In this document: positions 47,720-57,069 of the stretch, piece by piece
Numbering within the stretch: the stretch's first letter is position 1
Layout of the letters: each line of letters starts with the position of its first letter
Source: Thermosphaera aggregans DSM 11486
GTDB taxonomy: Archaea; Thermoproteota; Thermoprotei_A; Sulfolobales; Desulfurococcaceae
Reading direction: 5' to 3'
DNA length: 64,000 bases
NCBI RefSeq assembly: GCF_000092185.1
Contig: NC_014160.1
Span: forward strand, 496,001-560,000
Notes under the pieces: model-generated
Databases searched by the model: none
Told to the model about the DNA's origin: nothing
Seen by the model: only the letters and a program-made list of their open reading frames with translations
Program-made: the position numbers and the translations under genes

Positions 47720-48520
47720 TAGTGTACCCCTGAGTAGTGGGTCGTTTACTAGTTTACCCATGTATGCTCTAAGCATTATACTTGGCTTAAGCCTACACGG
47801 TGCTTCTACGAGGTTGTTCCTAATGAGGCTACATGTCTCTAGTAGCATCTCCAAGGACTCCTCAACACGATGTTCTGCAGCTATATTCCATGCTCTCTTA
47901 TTAAGCCAACTCCACGCCACTAGGCAGTCCATTAGTAGAACCAAGTGCTCCTTGTAAACAGCGTGTGCAGCGGCAACAGCTACCTCGGCCTCCCTACTCA
48001 GAGCCTTCGCGACTAAATCTCCAACATCAACTTCTTCAACACAGCAATCTAAGAGACCCCCACCATCCATGTAGACAACCCAGGCGAAGGAGGGGTGCGT
48101 GTAGAGGTCTACGATAAACCCACCCCTATCAAGGGTGGCCGTGTATGGTTCCCAGACAACGACTTTGAATCCCCTGGAAACCAAGGCTCTAACAGCCCTG
48201 GGAACATCCTCAACTCTAACAAGTATGTCTAGGTCTACAGAGACGTGTTCAAAAGGCCTCCTAAACTTATACAAGGCGTATGTAGCCCCAATGCTCTCCA
48301 GAACCCCGACAACCTCGGCAGCGTTCCTAGTAAACCACCTGTACCTGGCTTCCTCGTGAACAAGTTCATCCCACAAAGAATCCCCAACTCTCCTGAGGTA
48401 GGCTAAGTAGAGCTTATTCAACTTAGCAACCCCGGCAAACCTCTCAACCTCCTTACCACTAGGACTGTACGAGCCGAGCAGAGTCTTCAATAGCTTTACC
48501 GTGTCCGTTTCTCGAGACAT
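47639..48520 (-). CDS. Nucleotidyltransferase-like protein (NTP_transf_5 type)
   Basis: The 293-residue protein has VSVDLDILVRVEDVP in the middle, a D-x-D metal motif as in the PF14907 group of uncharacterised nucleotidyltransferases, followed by FIVDLYTHPSF with a further Asp. The C-terminal half is helical. Members occur in polysaccharide and lasso-peptide clusters with no settled function. Its start overlaps the end of the upstream kinase-like gene by 25 bases, suggesting the two are made together and may modify a common sugar-lipid or nucleotide. Confidence 0.65.
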   Translation of the reverse strand: MSRETDTVKLLKTLLGSYSPSGKEVERFAGVAKLNKLYLAYLRRVGDSLWDELVHEEARYRWFTRNAAEVVGVLESIGATYALYKFRRPFEHVSVDLDILVRVEDVPRAVRALVSRGFKVVVWEPYTATLDRGGFIVDLYTHPSFAWVVYMDGGGLLDCCVEEVDVGDLVAKALSREAEVAVAAAHAVYKEHLVLLMDCLVAWSWLNKRAWNIAAEHRVEESLEMLLETCSLIRNNLVEAPCRLKPSIMLRAYMGKLVNDPLLRGTLLNIAKYFTSRRDIGEKIVSRITRKSY

Positions 48521-49122
48521 CTAATCACCTCAGCCACAACCCTAACAGGCTCACTCCTACCAGTGTCAATAGAGCACTTAGCGAAGTACCTAGCAAGAAT
48601 ATTGTAAATAGCGAGCTCCCTAACAATAAATTCTCTTGCAACATCAGCCCTCCTAGCAAGAGTATCAACATCAGCATAGAGATAAACAATATTGCCCCTA
48701 GAGACAAGTCTAATAAGAAACCTGCCAATCAAAGTATTGAGGATCCAGGGAGCATCAAGAGTAGCAATGAGCCAGACAACGAAGTCGAGCAAACCGCGAT
48801 CATAAACAACAACCTTGCAAACCCTCTTAAGCAGAAGCCTTGCAAAGAGATGGGGAAGGAGAGAGGCAAACTCGAGAAAAACCCAAAAACCCTTCAACTC
48901 CTCAGGAACACAAATACTGTAGTAAGGATTACAAGAACCACGAAAAGACTTGAAGTTGTGGAGAAACCTGGCAAGAACAGAGGCAAAAAGATGGGACCCC
49001 CTAAACCAATGAACACATACATCGCCATACCTAGAGAAGCACGGCAACAAAAGCTTAGTGGTAGTAGTCTTACCAGAACCATCAGCACCTGAAATGGTCA
49101 TATATATGTTCTTTTTAGTCAA
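48496..49122 (-). CDS. Thymidylate-kinase-like P-loop protein
   Basis: The 208-residue protein has Walker A SGADGSGKTTTTK near residue 11 and VVVYDRGLLDF in the place of the DR-x motif of thymidylate kinases. Helical regions between are more hydrophobic than in housekeeping Tmk. In glycan clusters such proteins may phosphorylate a sugar, lipid or nucleotide; a true dTMP kinase role supporting dTDP-rhamnose synthesis is also possible. It overlaps the nucleotidyltransferase-like gene by 25 bases. Confidence 0.65.
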   Translation of the reverse strand: MTKKNIYMTISGADGSGKTTTTKLLLPCFSRYGDVCVHWFRGSHLFASVLARFLHNFKSFRGSCNPYYSICVPEELKGFWVFLEFASLLPHLFARLLLKRVCKVVVYDRGLLDFVVWLIATLDAPWILNTLIGRFLIRLVSRGNIVYLYADVDTLARRADVAREFIVRELAIYNILARYFAKCSIDTGRSEPVRVVAEVIRCLEKRTR

Positions 49123-49187
49123 TGCTTTTACACTCTATATGCAATTCCTTAGTGAGTTATACCTTAGCATTTTTATGCAGCTCATCT

Positions 49188-50249
49188 CTATCTTTGTATA
49201 CCCCTTAAAAACTTCCATATATCGCCACTATATGGAACCATATACCTTCGAATGTCCCTATCTTTTCTAACTCTTAAGCTTTGCACTAAGGCTCTTTTTC
49301 TCACGATTTTCCTAAGGTTCTTGAGTATGTATATCAAGGCTCTAATAATTTGAACTCCATATACGTTTTGCCTTGTGAGAAAGAAGTACATAGCTGTTAA
49401 TATGTACTCTATGGTTGTAACAAAGAGTGCTATGAGCATGTTACGAACTTCGTAGTTCTTTACTAGCATAATTAGCCTATTATGTTTGATGAGATAGTAA
49501 AACTCCGGTTTAGCTCTTGGTGCCCCCATCTTCTCTCTACTGCTACCACCGCCTTTATGATAAATAATTGATTGAGGTACGTAAACAACCTTATACCCTA
49601 TTAAATAGAGTCTCCAGCCAAGATCTATATCTTCATATCCAAATAGAAATGAAGTATCAAAGCCTCCAACTTTAAAGAAAGTATCCCTCCTAAAAATAGT
49701 GCTAACCCCAAACTCGTATGTAAGTTTATCGTATTGACCGTAGTCAATTTCTCTTACACCCCGTGTGTAATTGTTACCAAAATAATCTATCCATCTACCT
49801 GCTGCAGCCGCATCATCAAATCTGTTACGCTCGTAGAAATTCATATACTTCGCGTCTGCAGCGGCCACCCAAGGCATTTTCTCTAAGATCTCAACTAAAG
49901 GCATAAGCCAGTTCTCATCAGCCTCAATATCATTATTTAGTAAAGCTACGTACTTACCCTTAGCAATGATAGCTCCTGCCATAAAGCCTCCAGCCGCATA
50001 TATGTTTTTACTGAGCCTAACTATCTTTACCGTGGGGTAGTTCTGCTGAACAAACTCTACACTTCCATCTGTAGACCCATTATCAACTAGTATAATCTCA
50101 AAGTTAGGATACTTAGTTCGTAACAATGAGTCTAGACACGTCTTTAAATGGTGCTTCCCGTTATAGTTCAGAACAACTATACTAACTAGTGGATACCTCT
50201 CCTTATTAACCTTATTAACATCACTACTAGTATTATTAGCATCAATCAT
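49188..50249 (-). CDS. GT2 glycosyltransferase (rhamnosyltransferase-like)
   Basis: The 353-residue protein has SIVVLNYNGKHHLKTCLDSL at the N-terminus, LVDNGSTDGS, and ALLNNDIEADENW with the DxE metal motif. FGYEDIDLGWRLYLIGY is the usual acceptor-side ED motif. C-terminal helices are basic and hydrophobic. The N-terminus has an extra 20 residues rich in Asn and Asp. It resembles family GT2 enzymes that add rhamnose. The P-loop kinase gene ends 13 bases upstream of it. Confidence 0.87.
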   Translation of the reverse strand: MIDANNTSSDVNKVNKERYPLVSIVVLNYNGKHHLKTCLDSLLRTKYPNFEIILVDNGSTDGSVEFVQQNYPTVKIVRLSKNIYAAGGFMAGAIIAKGKYVALLNNDIEADENWLMPLVEILEKMPWVAAADAKYMNFYERNRFDDAAAAGRWIDYFGNNYTRGVREIDYGQYDKLTYEFGVSTIFRRDTFFKVGGFDTSFLFGYEDIDLGWRLYLIGYKVVYVPQSIIYHKGGGSSREKMGAPRAKPEFYYLIKHNRLIMLVKNYEVRNMLIALFVTTIEYILTAMYFFLTRQNVYGVQIIRALIYILKNLRKIVRKRALVQSLRVRKDRDIRRYMVPYSGDIWKFLRGIQR

Positions 50250-50262
50250 AGCCTCACCTAGA

Positions 50263-50937
50263 TCACTTTAAATAAAGGTACTTGATATCAACATTAATTT
50301 TATGTTCTTTGCATACCTGGACAAATAGGTTAAAGAAGTATCTGACGAGAATAGCGAATCTAGCATCATAAGGAGTTACATGCCCTCTTCTACGCCAAAA
50401 CAATGTTAACTTTTCCCGGCTTCTATCAATAAAGTATACACGAATCCTGCTTACTCTCGATAAAAAGCGTAGAAACATAATATCGAGCCTCATAAGCATC
50501 TCAACATGTCTCGGCATAAACGCTTTCTTACGAATCATTAGATTATAATAGTTTGCCCACCCCAGAGAGAACCACTCATCAATGACAACATTCCTACACA
50601 TTAATGCTAATATGATGAATAAAAAGAACCTTACAAACTTATAGATCGCCTCCAGCAAAAAATCGATGAAAGCTATTCTCTTTAGGAGCCCTGAACTAAT
50701 AAGTAGTATGGGGTCTCTCCTCTCACGCTTTAATACCTGCATAGTTTTAAGATCCTCAGAAACCTTCATAACACTAAGCACGCTCACAGAAAGTATTACT
50801 CGAAGTAGAAGCTCTGCAAATAAGTTCAGGAAACCAAGACGCTTAAAACCATAAACCTTGAAACTAAACCTTCTAGCTAAGAACACTACTATCGTTGATT
50901 TTCCGGAGGCAGGAGGACCATCAATAATTATTATCAC
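50263..50937 (-). CDS. P-loop kinase-like protein
   Basis: The 224-residue protein starts IIIIDGPPASGKSTIVVFLA with a Walker A and has VVIDEWFSLGWANYY in mid-protein. Long hydrophobic helices (FVRFFLFIILALM) suggest membrane contact. It is only distantly like thymidylate kinases. It starts with GTG that overlaps the stop of the upstream broken frame (GTGA), so in the past the two were translationally coupled. It is the second such kinase in the island. Confidence 0.6.
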   Translation of the reverse strand: MIIIIDGPPASGKSTIVVFLARRFSFKVYGFKRLGFLNLFAELLLRVILSVSVLSVMKVSEDLKTMQVLKRERRDPILLISSGLLKRIAFIDFLLEAIYKFVRFFLFIILALMCRNVVIDEWFSLGWANYYNLMIRKKAFMPRHVEMLMRLDIMFLRFLSRVSRIRVYFIDRSREKLTLFWRRRGHVTPYDARFAILVRYFFNLFVQVCKEHKINVDIKYLYLK

Positions 50938-51498
50938 GCAATAACCACCGTAACACTTACAAGGCTAAAGATATGTCTGGAATCAGCCGCATGGTCGGAT
51001 ATCTTGCAAATGGCTCTATAGTTTAAGCACTTTGTAAGTCTCTTCAATACAAATAAAATTCCTCTAACTCTATCTAAATAAGCCTTACATGGTACTAAGA
51101 ATAGTTTTCTTCTAAATGTTTCCTCCATATCTCTTAAATCAAACATTAACAGCTCTTTACCTGCAACAGTAACAACCTTTCCCTCCATGCAACAGCATCT
51201 ACAAGATGATTATAGTTTGCAGATGTTAGGTCTATGTGTAGAGGGTACCAGTGAAGCAGATCCTTTGAAACTAGAATAGCTATTGGTACCCTAAGCAACC
51301 AATGTAGTAATCATCAAATCTCGTTATGGATGTGAACCGTATGTATCGATAACCATCAACTTTCAAGGATATCGTCTCAGCTTGTTTTCACCAACGTTGT
51401 ATATGGGTTGCACCACTCCCTGCGATATAGTAGTCAAAGCTAAATATACGCTTATCCCTCTCCATAAGCATAGACATGATCTGCGCAGCATTCTGCAT
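50934..51498 (-). pseudogene. Eroded gene readable only across several frames
   Basis: Starting at ATG 51498 (MQNAAQIMSMLMERDKR) the protein-like reading switches frame at least three times: SFDYYIAGSGATHI, then YNVGENKLRRYP, then LKVDGYRYIRF and SITRFDDYYIG, then VPIAILVSKDLLHWYPLHID and ANYNHLVDAVAW, and finally EGKVVTVAGKELLMFDLRD within the 84-codon frame that ends at 50934. No complete frame exists. The family is not recognised. It ends coupled to the start of the P-loop kinase gene, so it was once part of this operon. Confidence 0.55.
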
Positions 51499-51573
51499 AG
51501 AAGACTCCAACCAGTCCCATAATTATGGAAACTTATTACAGGTGAGGTTAGCATAACTAAAGTATTTAACTTC

Positions 51574-51857
51574 CTAATGCAGGGCGTATTTGTTAACGAG
51601 TACATGACAAAAGAATTTTTCAAGAACTCTTCTTTTCTTTAAGAGCCTAGCATAGATCTTTCGAGCTTTAATAGCATGCCTTAAATGTTTAGTAATTAGT
51701 CTTGTAATTACAAGTATTATAACCCTTCTTTGTATGGCAGGGCCTTTGATGAAGTGAAACAACATAACTATTGCACTAAGTAGTAATGCTTTAATTAGAT
51801 ATGATCCATAGAAATACTTTAGGATGTTTAACACTCTGTTCTTATTAATAAAGTAAA
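51574..51857 (-). pseudogene. Detached C-terminal part of the GT2 gene after a frameshift
   Basis: In a different frame, directly following the GT2 gene, the codons read FINKNRVLNILKYFYGSYL, then hydrophobic and basic helices to a stop at 51574. This is the usual membrane-associated C-terminal region of GT2 enzymes (a NRxxxxxK-like block). One added T in the T5 run at 51855-51859 would join TLF-YF-INKNRV in a single frame. Confidence 0.65.
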
Positions 51858-52580
51858 AAGTGTGATAGGGTTAAGACTATGTATCTTTGAAATTGTTCCC
51901 GAAACAAAGTGAATGTAGCTTGTGTAAGTGCAACCAAGGATTTTAAAACCTAAGGCTCTAAATCTAAAACCTAAATCAGCTTCATCGTAGTATAAGAAAT
52001 AATCCGATGGAAAACCGCCGACAGATTCAAATACATCTTTTTTAATGAGGAGAGCAGCTCCAAAAGCAAATAATGTTTCGGAACAAGTCTTAGCAAATCT
52101 AGTATTTTTGGGTAGTTGCGGCAGAATATCAACACTATACCCAGCTTTATTTAGTGTTCCTCCAACTTTAATACGTTTCCTCGTAGGCTTTATTTCAAGG
52201 CCTTGTATAGCTACTGCATCAGGATTCTGCTTTAGAATCTCAATAAGCTTTGCAACGTAATCCCTAGATAAGATTGCATCAGGGTTTTGGAAAAGCACAT
52301 ACTTTGCATCGCTACTTATGTATCTTAGTGCCAAGTTGTTTCCAAGACAATAACCGTAATTCTTCGCGAGCTTTACAACCTTGACTTTATCGCCATACTT
52401 GTTCCTAATATATTCGTATGTATCATCAGATGAGTTATTGTCTACTACTAGAAGCTCGATATTGGGATAGCTCTGGTTAAGAGCACTCTGAACGGCTTTA
52501 TCTAGGATATCTCCTAATGTAGATTTGGCGTTATATGTTAGAATCACTATAGAGACCTTTGGCGATGCGGAATAATTCAT
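51828..52580 (-). CDS. GT2 glycosyltransferase, C-terminus cut off by a frameshift
   Basis: The 250-residue frame has VSIVILTYNAKSTLGDIL, VVDNNSSDDTYEYI and FQNPDAILSRDYV with the metal-binding PDA, then FLYYDEADLGFRFRALGFK. The catalytic domain is complete, but the frame ends with LLIRTEC shortly after, where homologous proteins go on for about 80 residues. Those residues are present in the next frame down to 51574. Its start overlaps the deacetylase stop by 4 bases, so it is the tail gene of a coupled operon. It could be a sequencing error, a real mutation or a slippage site. Confidence 0.8.
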   Translation of the reverse strand: MNYSASPKVSIVILTYNAKSTLGDILDKAVQSALNQSYPNIELLVVDNNSSDDTYEYIRNKYGDKVKVVKLAKNYGYCLGNNLALRYISSDAKYVLFQNPDAILSRDYVAKLIEILKQNPDAVAIQGLEIKPTRKRIKVGGTLNKAGYSVDILPQLPKNTRFAKTCSETLFAFGAALLIKKDVFESVGGFPSDYFLYYDEADLGFRFRALGFKILGCTYTSYIHFVSGTISKIHSLNPITLFTLLIRTEC

Positions 52581-53230
52581 CCTAGCAATTCCTTCACAGT
52601 ATAGAACCTTGCATTAAAAATCTTCCTAAAGATATTTAACATCGTTGTTATGAGCCAAGGTTCCTCATCATGAAAGACCAAGATTATTTTGACCTCTTCA
52701 GCTTTCATTGCTGAGTTAGAAAGCAGTTTTAGAGCCGCGTAAAAGAGGGATTTAGGGGCTAGGCGACATAAAGTATATCTATCGTGCCCATCTATACGTG
52801 AAGTATAAACCAACTTCTTGCAACTCTTTATATGTTTTAAGTGAACCGTTACGGCATATTCGTAATACTGCTTAACCAAATCTATTATTTTACTGTTATA
52901 AAAGCCGTAAGGGTAGGCGAAGCCATACACCTCGCGTCCTGTAGCTTCCTCCAATAACTCCTTTGAATCCCTGACCTCTCTCAAAACTTCGTTATAGCTT
53001 GCACTCGAAAGATTTATATGCCTGCAACCATGAATTCCAATTTCATGTCCCATTCTTGAAATCTCTTTAACTTCCTGCAACGATAACAAAGGTTCAGCAT
53101 CTACAGGATGTTTTTCTAAACACGTCGGAACGAAGAATGTTGTTTTAATGCCTCTTGAAGCTAGGAGTGCGGCTACATAGTACTGTCTTTTGTACGCATC
53201 ATCAAACGTTACTGCAATCTTCATTCTCAT
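52577..53230 (-). CDS. Polysaccharide deacetylase (CE4, NodB homology)
   Basis: The 217-residue protein has VTFDDAYKRQY with the catalytic Asp pair (D10, D11), EIGIHGCRHINLSS with metal His residues, and FAYPYGFYNSKII. These are the CE4 motifs in order. It should remove N-acetyl groups from an amino-sugar glycan. No signal peptide is seen, so it may act on a lipid-linked intermediate on the cytosolic face. It lies 6 bases after one GT2 and overlaps the next by 4 bases. Confidence 0.85.
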   Translation of the reverse strand: MRMKIAVTFDDAYKRQYYVAALLASRGIKTTFFVPTCLEKHPVDAEPLLSLQEVKEISRMGHEIGIHGCRHINLSSASYNEVLREVRDSKELLEEATGREVYGFAYPYGFYNSKIIDLVKQYYEYAVTVHLKHIKSCKKLVYTSRIDGHDRYTLCRLAPKSLFYAALKLLSNSAMKAEEVKIILVFHDEEPWLITTMLNIFRKIFNARFYTVKELLG

Positions 53231-53236
53231 AACGCC

Positions 53237-54274
53237 TCAAACCATCTTTTTGTCGTAGAGAGGTTTAACTATGATGTAGGATACCAGCGCTAAAGCTCTT
53301 AGCACCCTACTTAATAGAATTGCAGGGCCTGCGAGAATCCTTAGTATTAGGGTAGTGTTTTGGGGATATACTATTAATGAATACAATGATGATGAGAATA
53401 CCATTATGAATAGTAGTAACAATGTTACTATAGTCGAATATAGGCTCGTTAACATCAGTGCAAAGGGTATGAGCATATATATCACGTATTCTAGCTTGTA
53501 CTTCAGCGGTGCAATCTTAAGGACTTCGTAAAGTGCGTATGCCTTCCTAAGGCTAGTATACAAAACAAAACGTTTCAATGTTTGCTTAACTAATCTTAGC
53601 TTTGAGCTTTTAGAGTGACTGCTCCCTGCAGGCACAAATTTGATATGAAGCAAAGGCTCTCTACCATCTATCAATACCTTACATCCATGCTTGCGGATTC
53701 TCATAATATACTCTAAATCCTCATATATTGTCTTCGGATACCCTAGCTTTTCATTGAAGAACCCAACCCTCTCAAAAACCTCCCACTTAACAAGCAGTGC
53801 ACCAGTACCTGCAGGACCTTCAGCTATCTTACCTAAATACCTACACCACATAACTTTCTCAAATAGCGAAGGATTAGATGTTAAGCATAGCCCTCCTACA
53901 GCACCTATTCTTGGATCACTTTCAGCTAATTCAATCAGTTTAGTAAGTGTAGTGGGATTCAATACGACATCGCTATCCAAGAACATTAAGTAAGAACCTG
54001 GTAAAGCTCTTTTAATACCCTCATTACGTACTTTCGATGTAGTTTCTCTCTGGCTTAATCTGACAACTTCTATAGAATGAAATTTCTCCTCATATTTCTG
54101 CTTGAATTCCATAGCTATCTGCGGGCTTGTATCGGTGGAAGAGTCATCAACAATAACAATCCTTATATATTTATGAGGGTATTCAAGCCTTAGGAGGGAA
54201 TCTAAAACTAGAGGTAGGGTTTTTTCAGAGTTATAGACAGGTATAATGATGGTTATGTACTTAATCTCCTTCAA
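53237..54274 (-). CDS. GT2 glycosyltransferase with C-terminal membrane helices
   Basis: The 345-residue protein has ITIIIPVYNSEKTLPLVLDS, VDDSSTDTSPQ and FLDSDVVLNPTTL with the DSD metal motif, then YPKTIYEDLEYIMRIRKHG. Several hydrophobic segments near the C-terminus (LIPFALMLTSLYSTIVTLLL) should place it in the membrane. It overlaps the upstream GT2 by 4 bases and precedes the deacetylase by 6 bases. Confidence 0.87.
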   Translation of the reverse strand: MKEIKYITIIIPVYNSEKTLPLVLDSLLRLEYPHKYIRIVIVDDSSTDTSPQIAMEFKQKYEEKFHSIEVVRLSQRETTSKVRNEGIKRALPGSYLMFLDSDVVLNPTTLTKLIELAESDPRIGAVGGLCLTSNPSLFEKVMWCRYLGKIAEGPAGTGALLVKWEVFERVGFFNEKLGYPKTIYEDLEYIMRIRKHGCKVLIDGREPLLHIKFVPAGSSHSKSSKLRLVKQTLKRFVLYTSLRKAYALYEVLKIAPLKYKLEYVIYMLIPFALMLTSLYSTIVTLLLLFIMVFSSSLYSLIVYPQNTTLILRILAGPAILLSRVLRALALVSYIIVKPLYDKKMV

Positions 54275-55287
54275 TTATTTACACCTTTGCGTAAAAGTTT
54301 ACGCAGGAACATCTCTTGTCGTAAACCATGTAAGTGTCCAACGGAATAACCTACTCGTCTATAGAAATAGAGTAGGGGTAAAAAGAATGCTTCAAGAGAT
54401 GTACATGCTTGTACCTTAGTCATAAGTATTGTAACTGAATTAATGATAGATGTATTTAAGGTGTACTGAGTTTGTATCATTCTCGATATAGAACATTTGT
54501 TGCCATACGTACTGAATAGATACATCACTATTTTCCCGTATTCCCATGTTACTGCCTGCCTAAACCATGCCCTAAGGCTGTCCCTTGTAAAGTAATACAA
54601 CGTTGAATTAAATGGTCTCATTTTGTAACCATTACTAATCAGCTTAAGGAACACATCAATATCTTCTGCCGCAACCAAATATGGATTAAACCCTCCAACC
54701 TTACGTAGTGCTTCAATATTACAGAAGGTCCCTTGCGCAGGAGTGTAAGGTAACATCCTCTGTATAGGATCTTCTAATCGCTCACTTAACAACTTTTTTG
54801 CTATAGCGAAAAGCTTGCTATTGCTTTGGCATGCTAAGACCTTACCATAACAAGCTATTAGCCTTGAAGCAAAGTTTCTCTTCTTAAGAACAGAAATAGC
54901 TCTTTGAGGATATAACACCGCAATGTTTTCGTGATTTATTTTCTCTATTTCCTTAACGGCTTTTAACACATAGTCTTGTGCTAAGACATTGTCACTATCT
55001 ATCCAAAGGATCCAGTCTCCCTGTGCTTCTTTTAAGGCAAGGTTTCTTGCATAGCCTACACCAACACCTTCTTGAAGAATTATATGCCTAGTGAATTGGC
55101 TTAGGAACCTTTCTTTAAGTTTTTGAATCTCTTCAGCTACAATCTTGAGTGTGTTATCCTTGGAGTAACCATCAACAACTATTAGCTCAAAGGCTACATT
55201 ATCTGGGATTTTCTGTCTATAGACAGATCTTAGTGCAAACCTTACAGTGTCTTCAGAATTCTTTGTGAGAAGGGCTATGGTCAACAA
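54271..55287 (-). CDS. GT2 glycosyltransferase
   Basis: The 338-residue protein has TIALLTKNSEDTVRFALRSV, VVDGYSKDNTLKIVAEE and WILWIDSDNVLAQDYV (DSD metal motif), with VGGFNPYLVAAEDIDVFLKL as the acceptor-side ED block. The C-terminal third is basic with weak hydrophobicity. It follows the polytopic gene by 6 bases and overlaps the next GT2 by 4, inside a tightly packed operon. Confidence 0.86.
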   Translation of the reverse strand: MLTIALLTKNSEDTVRFALRSVYRQKIPDNVAFELIVVDGYSKDNTLKIVAEEIQKLKERFLSQFTRHIILQEGVGVGYARNLALKEAQGDWILWIDSDNVLAQDYVLKAVKEIEKINHENIAVLYPQRAISVLKKRNFASRLIACYGKVLACQSNSKLFAIAKKLLSERLEDPIQRMLPYTPAQGTFCNIEALRKVGGFNPYLVAAEDIDVFLKLISNGYKMRPFNSTLYYFTRDSLRAWFRQAVTWEYGKIVMYLFSTYGNKCSISRMIQTQYTLNTSIINSVTILMTKVQACTSLEAFFLPLLYFYRRVGYSVGHLHGLRQEMFLRKLLRKGVNN

Positions 55288-55293
55288 CTTTGG

Positions 55294-57069
55294 TTACACT
55301 TTAAAGACGATTTCATCCTCGAAATTAATTACAATGCTATAGTTTGCTACGGATATACTAAGATTGCTTGGATCAACTACATTAATATTAGTCATTGGTG
55401 CATCCCCTATTGTGCATCCGCGTATATAGAGCATCTTATACAAAGCGTCGCCAAATCTGCTATAAACCATTGCTATATGACCCCCATAAGTTGTCAACCT
55501 TTCAAAACGCAGAGAATACTTCGAGAAAAACATTAAATCATTAAAGTCCTTAATTTCACCCACCAAATTAACAGTAATGTTCGCTTTCACTATATCGCTT
55601 TGGGTTGTTACCATAGTGAGTGCTTCCTCTGGTATGCCCCTAGACTTTAATCTGTACAGAGGTGATATCTCTGGATCTCTTGTAGCTAGGAAGGAGCTGA
55701 AAGCTAGGATGAACACAATTATTAAAGCTAAGGATCCCTTCCTGGAGTTAATAACTCTTCTAATAGCCTCAGCAGCTAGAGGTATAAAGAACGAAAAAGC
55801 TACATAGGCACCTCTATACAGTTGTGTTGAGACAGCAGTAAGTATTGCTAAGAGATAGCCTAGACCGACGAATAGAGCCCCAGCAACATAAAACGTCAGC
55901 ATGATTATATCTATGCTATTCCTTAACACGTTGTAAGCAACGATTGCTGTCGCTGACGAAGCTGTTAAAGCCCATAAAAACGCCTGATAAAAGGGTATAT
56001 CTTGGTAGTCGTACAATGATAACTTAAATCCTATACTTTCCTCCCCAGTAAACAAGGTTAATAGCCTGGTTATCAGACCCTCGACACCACTATAACCCAA
56101 GCTATACACATACTTAGCATACAACTCTTCGTAGGCTACTCTAAAGATCCCGAGAGCAAGGAAAATTATGATAGCGTTTGTCACAAGTGGAGGGATCTTT
56201 AAGTTCACTTCTTTTCTTTCAAATACGAGCTTTAGTAAGGCGAACATTAATGGAAATACTATTACAACATAAGCTGTTGCATGAGTCAATATCGCTGCAA
56301 CATAAAGCAGTATTATCGGTATGAAATCTGTTCTCCTTGGTCTTTCCAATGTTTTTATAAGTATTGCTATGCTTAAGAGCCACATAATGGTTGCAGGAAC
56401 TTGATAAGCATGACCTGTTACTACAAGGTATGGTGTCAAAGCACCGATTATTACCGCAAGTATTGCGATGTTATGGCTCGAAGTTGTTCTTAATGTCAAG
56501 CTGTACACTGCTAAGTCGAATGCTAGTGTAGTAATTAGCAACATTATATATGCCACGAACCAGCTAAACCAAGGAATACCTGTGATATAGGAAAGTGCAG
56601 CACGGAGAAAAGCCATTGTTGGAAAGGGATTATATGAGGGGTTATGTGCTAGTTCAGGGATCCACTTACCATATATAACCATGGTTCTGGTCATGTGAAC
56701 TCCCTCGGTTATAGATAGCAGATCTGGCGGCATTGTAAGACCTAGCAGTAGCAGGTGCCAAAGTAATACTGTGGCAAACATTAATTTAGGTTCAGAATCC
56801 ATTGCTAATAGTGACACTATTGTTGCTAGCACTATGGTAGCAATAATGGTTTGGAAGGCATAATCAATTCTGCCTAGAAGCAGCAAGACGTTGCTGATTA
56901 TAAGGATTATGTAGAGAAAGATCATTATTGTAAATAGAGCTTTCTTAGAAATGTTAAGTTTCGTGTTTATGTGACTTTTCTTCTCTGAAGCTATGAGGAG
57001 TAGAAGGAATAGCAAAGTCTGAATAACAAAGAACACTGGGATTGCTCTGCTAAATGTCAGCGTTATCAT
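55294..57069 (-). CDS. Large polytopic membrane protein, GT-C or polymerase-like
   Basis: The 591-residue protein has about 12-13 hydrophobic segments. A loop near residue 125 reads SITEGVHMTRTMVIYGKWIPE followed by NPSYNPFPTMAFLRAAL, the kind of extracytosolic loop that carries the acidic catalytic residue of GT-C transferases. A soluble C-terminal part of about 110 residues follows the last helix. It may transfer sugars from polyprenol phosphate or polymerise repeats. It overlaps the GT4 gene by one base. Confidence 0.6.
   Translation of the reverse strand: MITLTFSRAIPVFFVIQTLLFLLLLIASEKKSHINTKLNISKKALFTIMIFLYIILIISNVLLLLGRIDYAFQTIIATIVLATIVSLLAMDSEPKLMFATVLLWHLLLLGLTMPPDLLSITEGVHMTRTMVIYGKWIPELAHNPSYNPFPTMAFLRAALSYITGIPWFSWFVAYIMLLITTLAFDLAVYSLTLRTTSSHNIAILAVIIGALTPYLVVTGHAYQVPATIMWLLSIAILIKTLERPRRTDFIPIILLYVAAILTHATAYVVIVFPLMFALLKLVFERKEVNLKIPPLVTNAIIIFLALGIFRVAYEELYAKYVYSLGYSGVEGLITRLLTLFTGEESIGFKLSLYDYQDIPFYQAFLWALTASSATAIVAYNVLRNSIDIIMLTFYVAGALFVGLGYLLAILTAVSTQLYRGAYVAFSFFIPLAAEAIRRVINSRKGSLALIIVFILAFSSFLATRDPEISPLYRLKSRGIPEEALTMVTTQSDIVKANITVNLVGEIKDFNDLMFFSKYSLRFERLTTYGGHIAMVYSRFGDALYKMLYIRGCTIGDAPMTNINVVDPSNLSISVANYSIVINFEDEIVFKV

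Noticed and set aside
48850-49092. 80-codon plus-strand frame inside the kinase-like gene
   Set aside because: Antisense to the Walker A region of a recognisable P-loop protein.
51363-51623. 86-codon minus-strand frame between the GT2 tail and the eroded gene
   Set aside because: Only its final part (YNVGENKLRRYP) joins the composite of the eroded gene; the rest is not protein-like.
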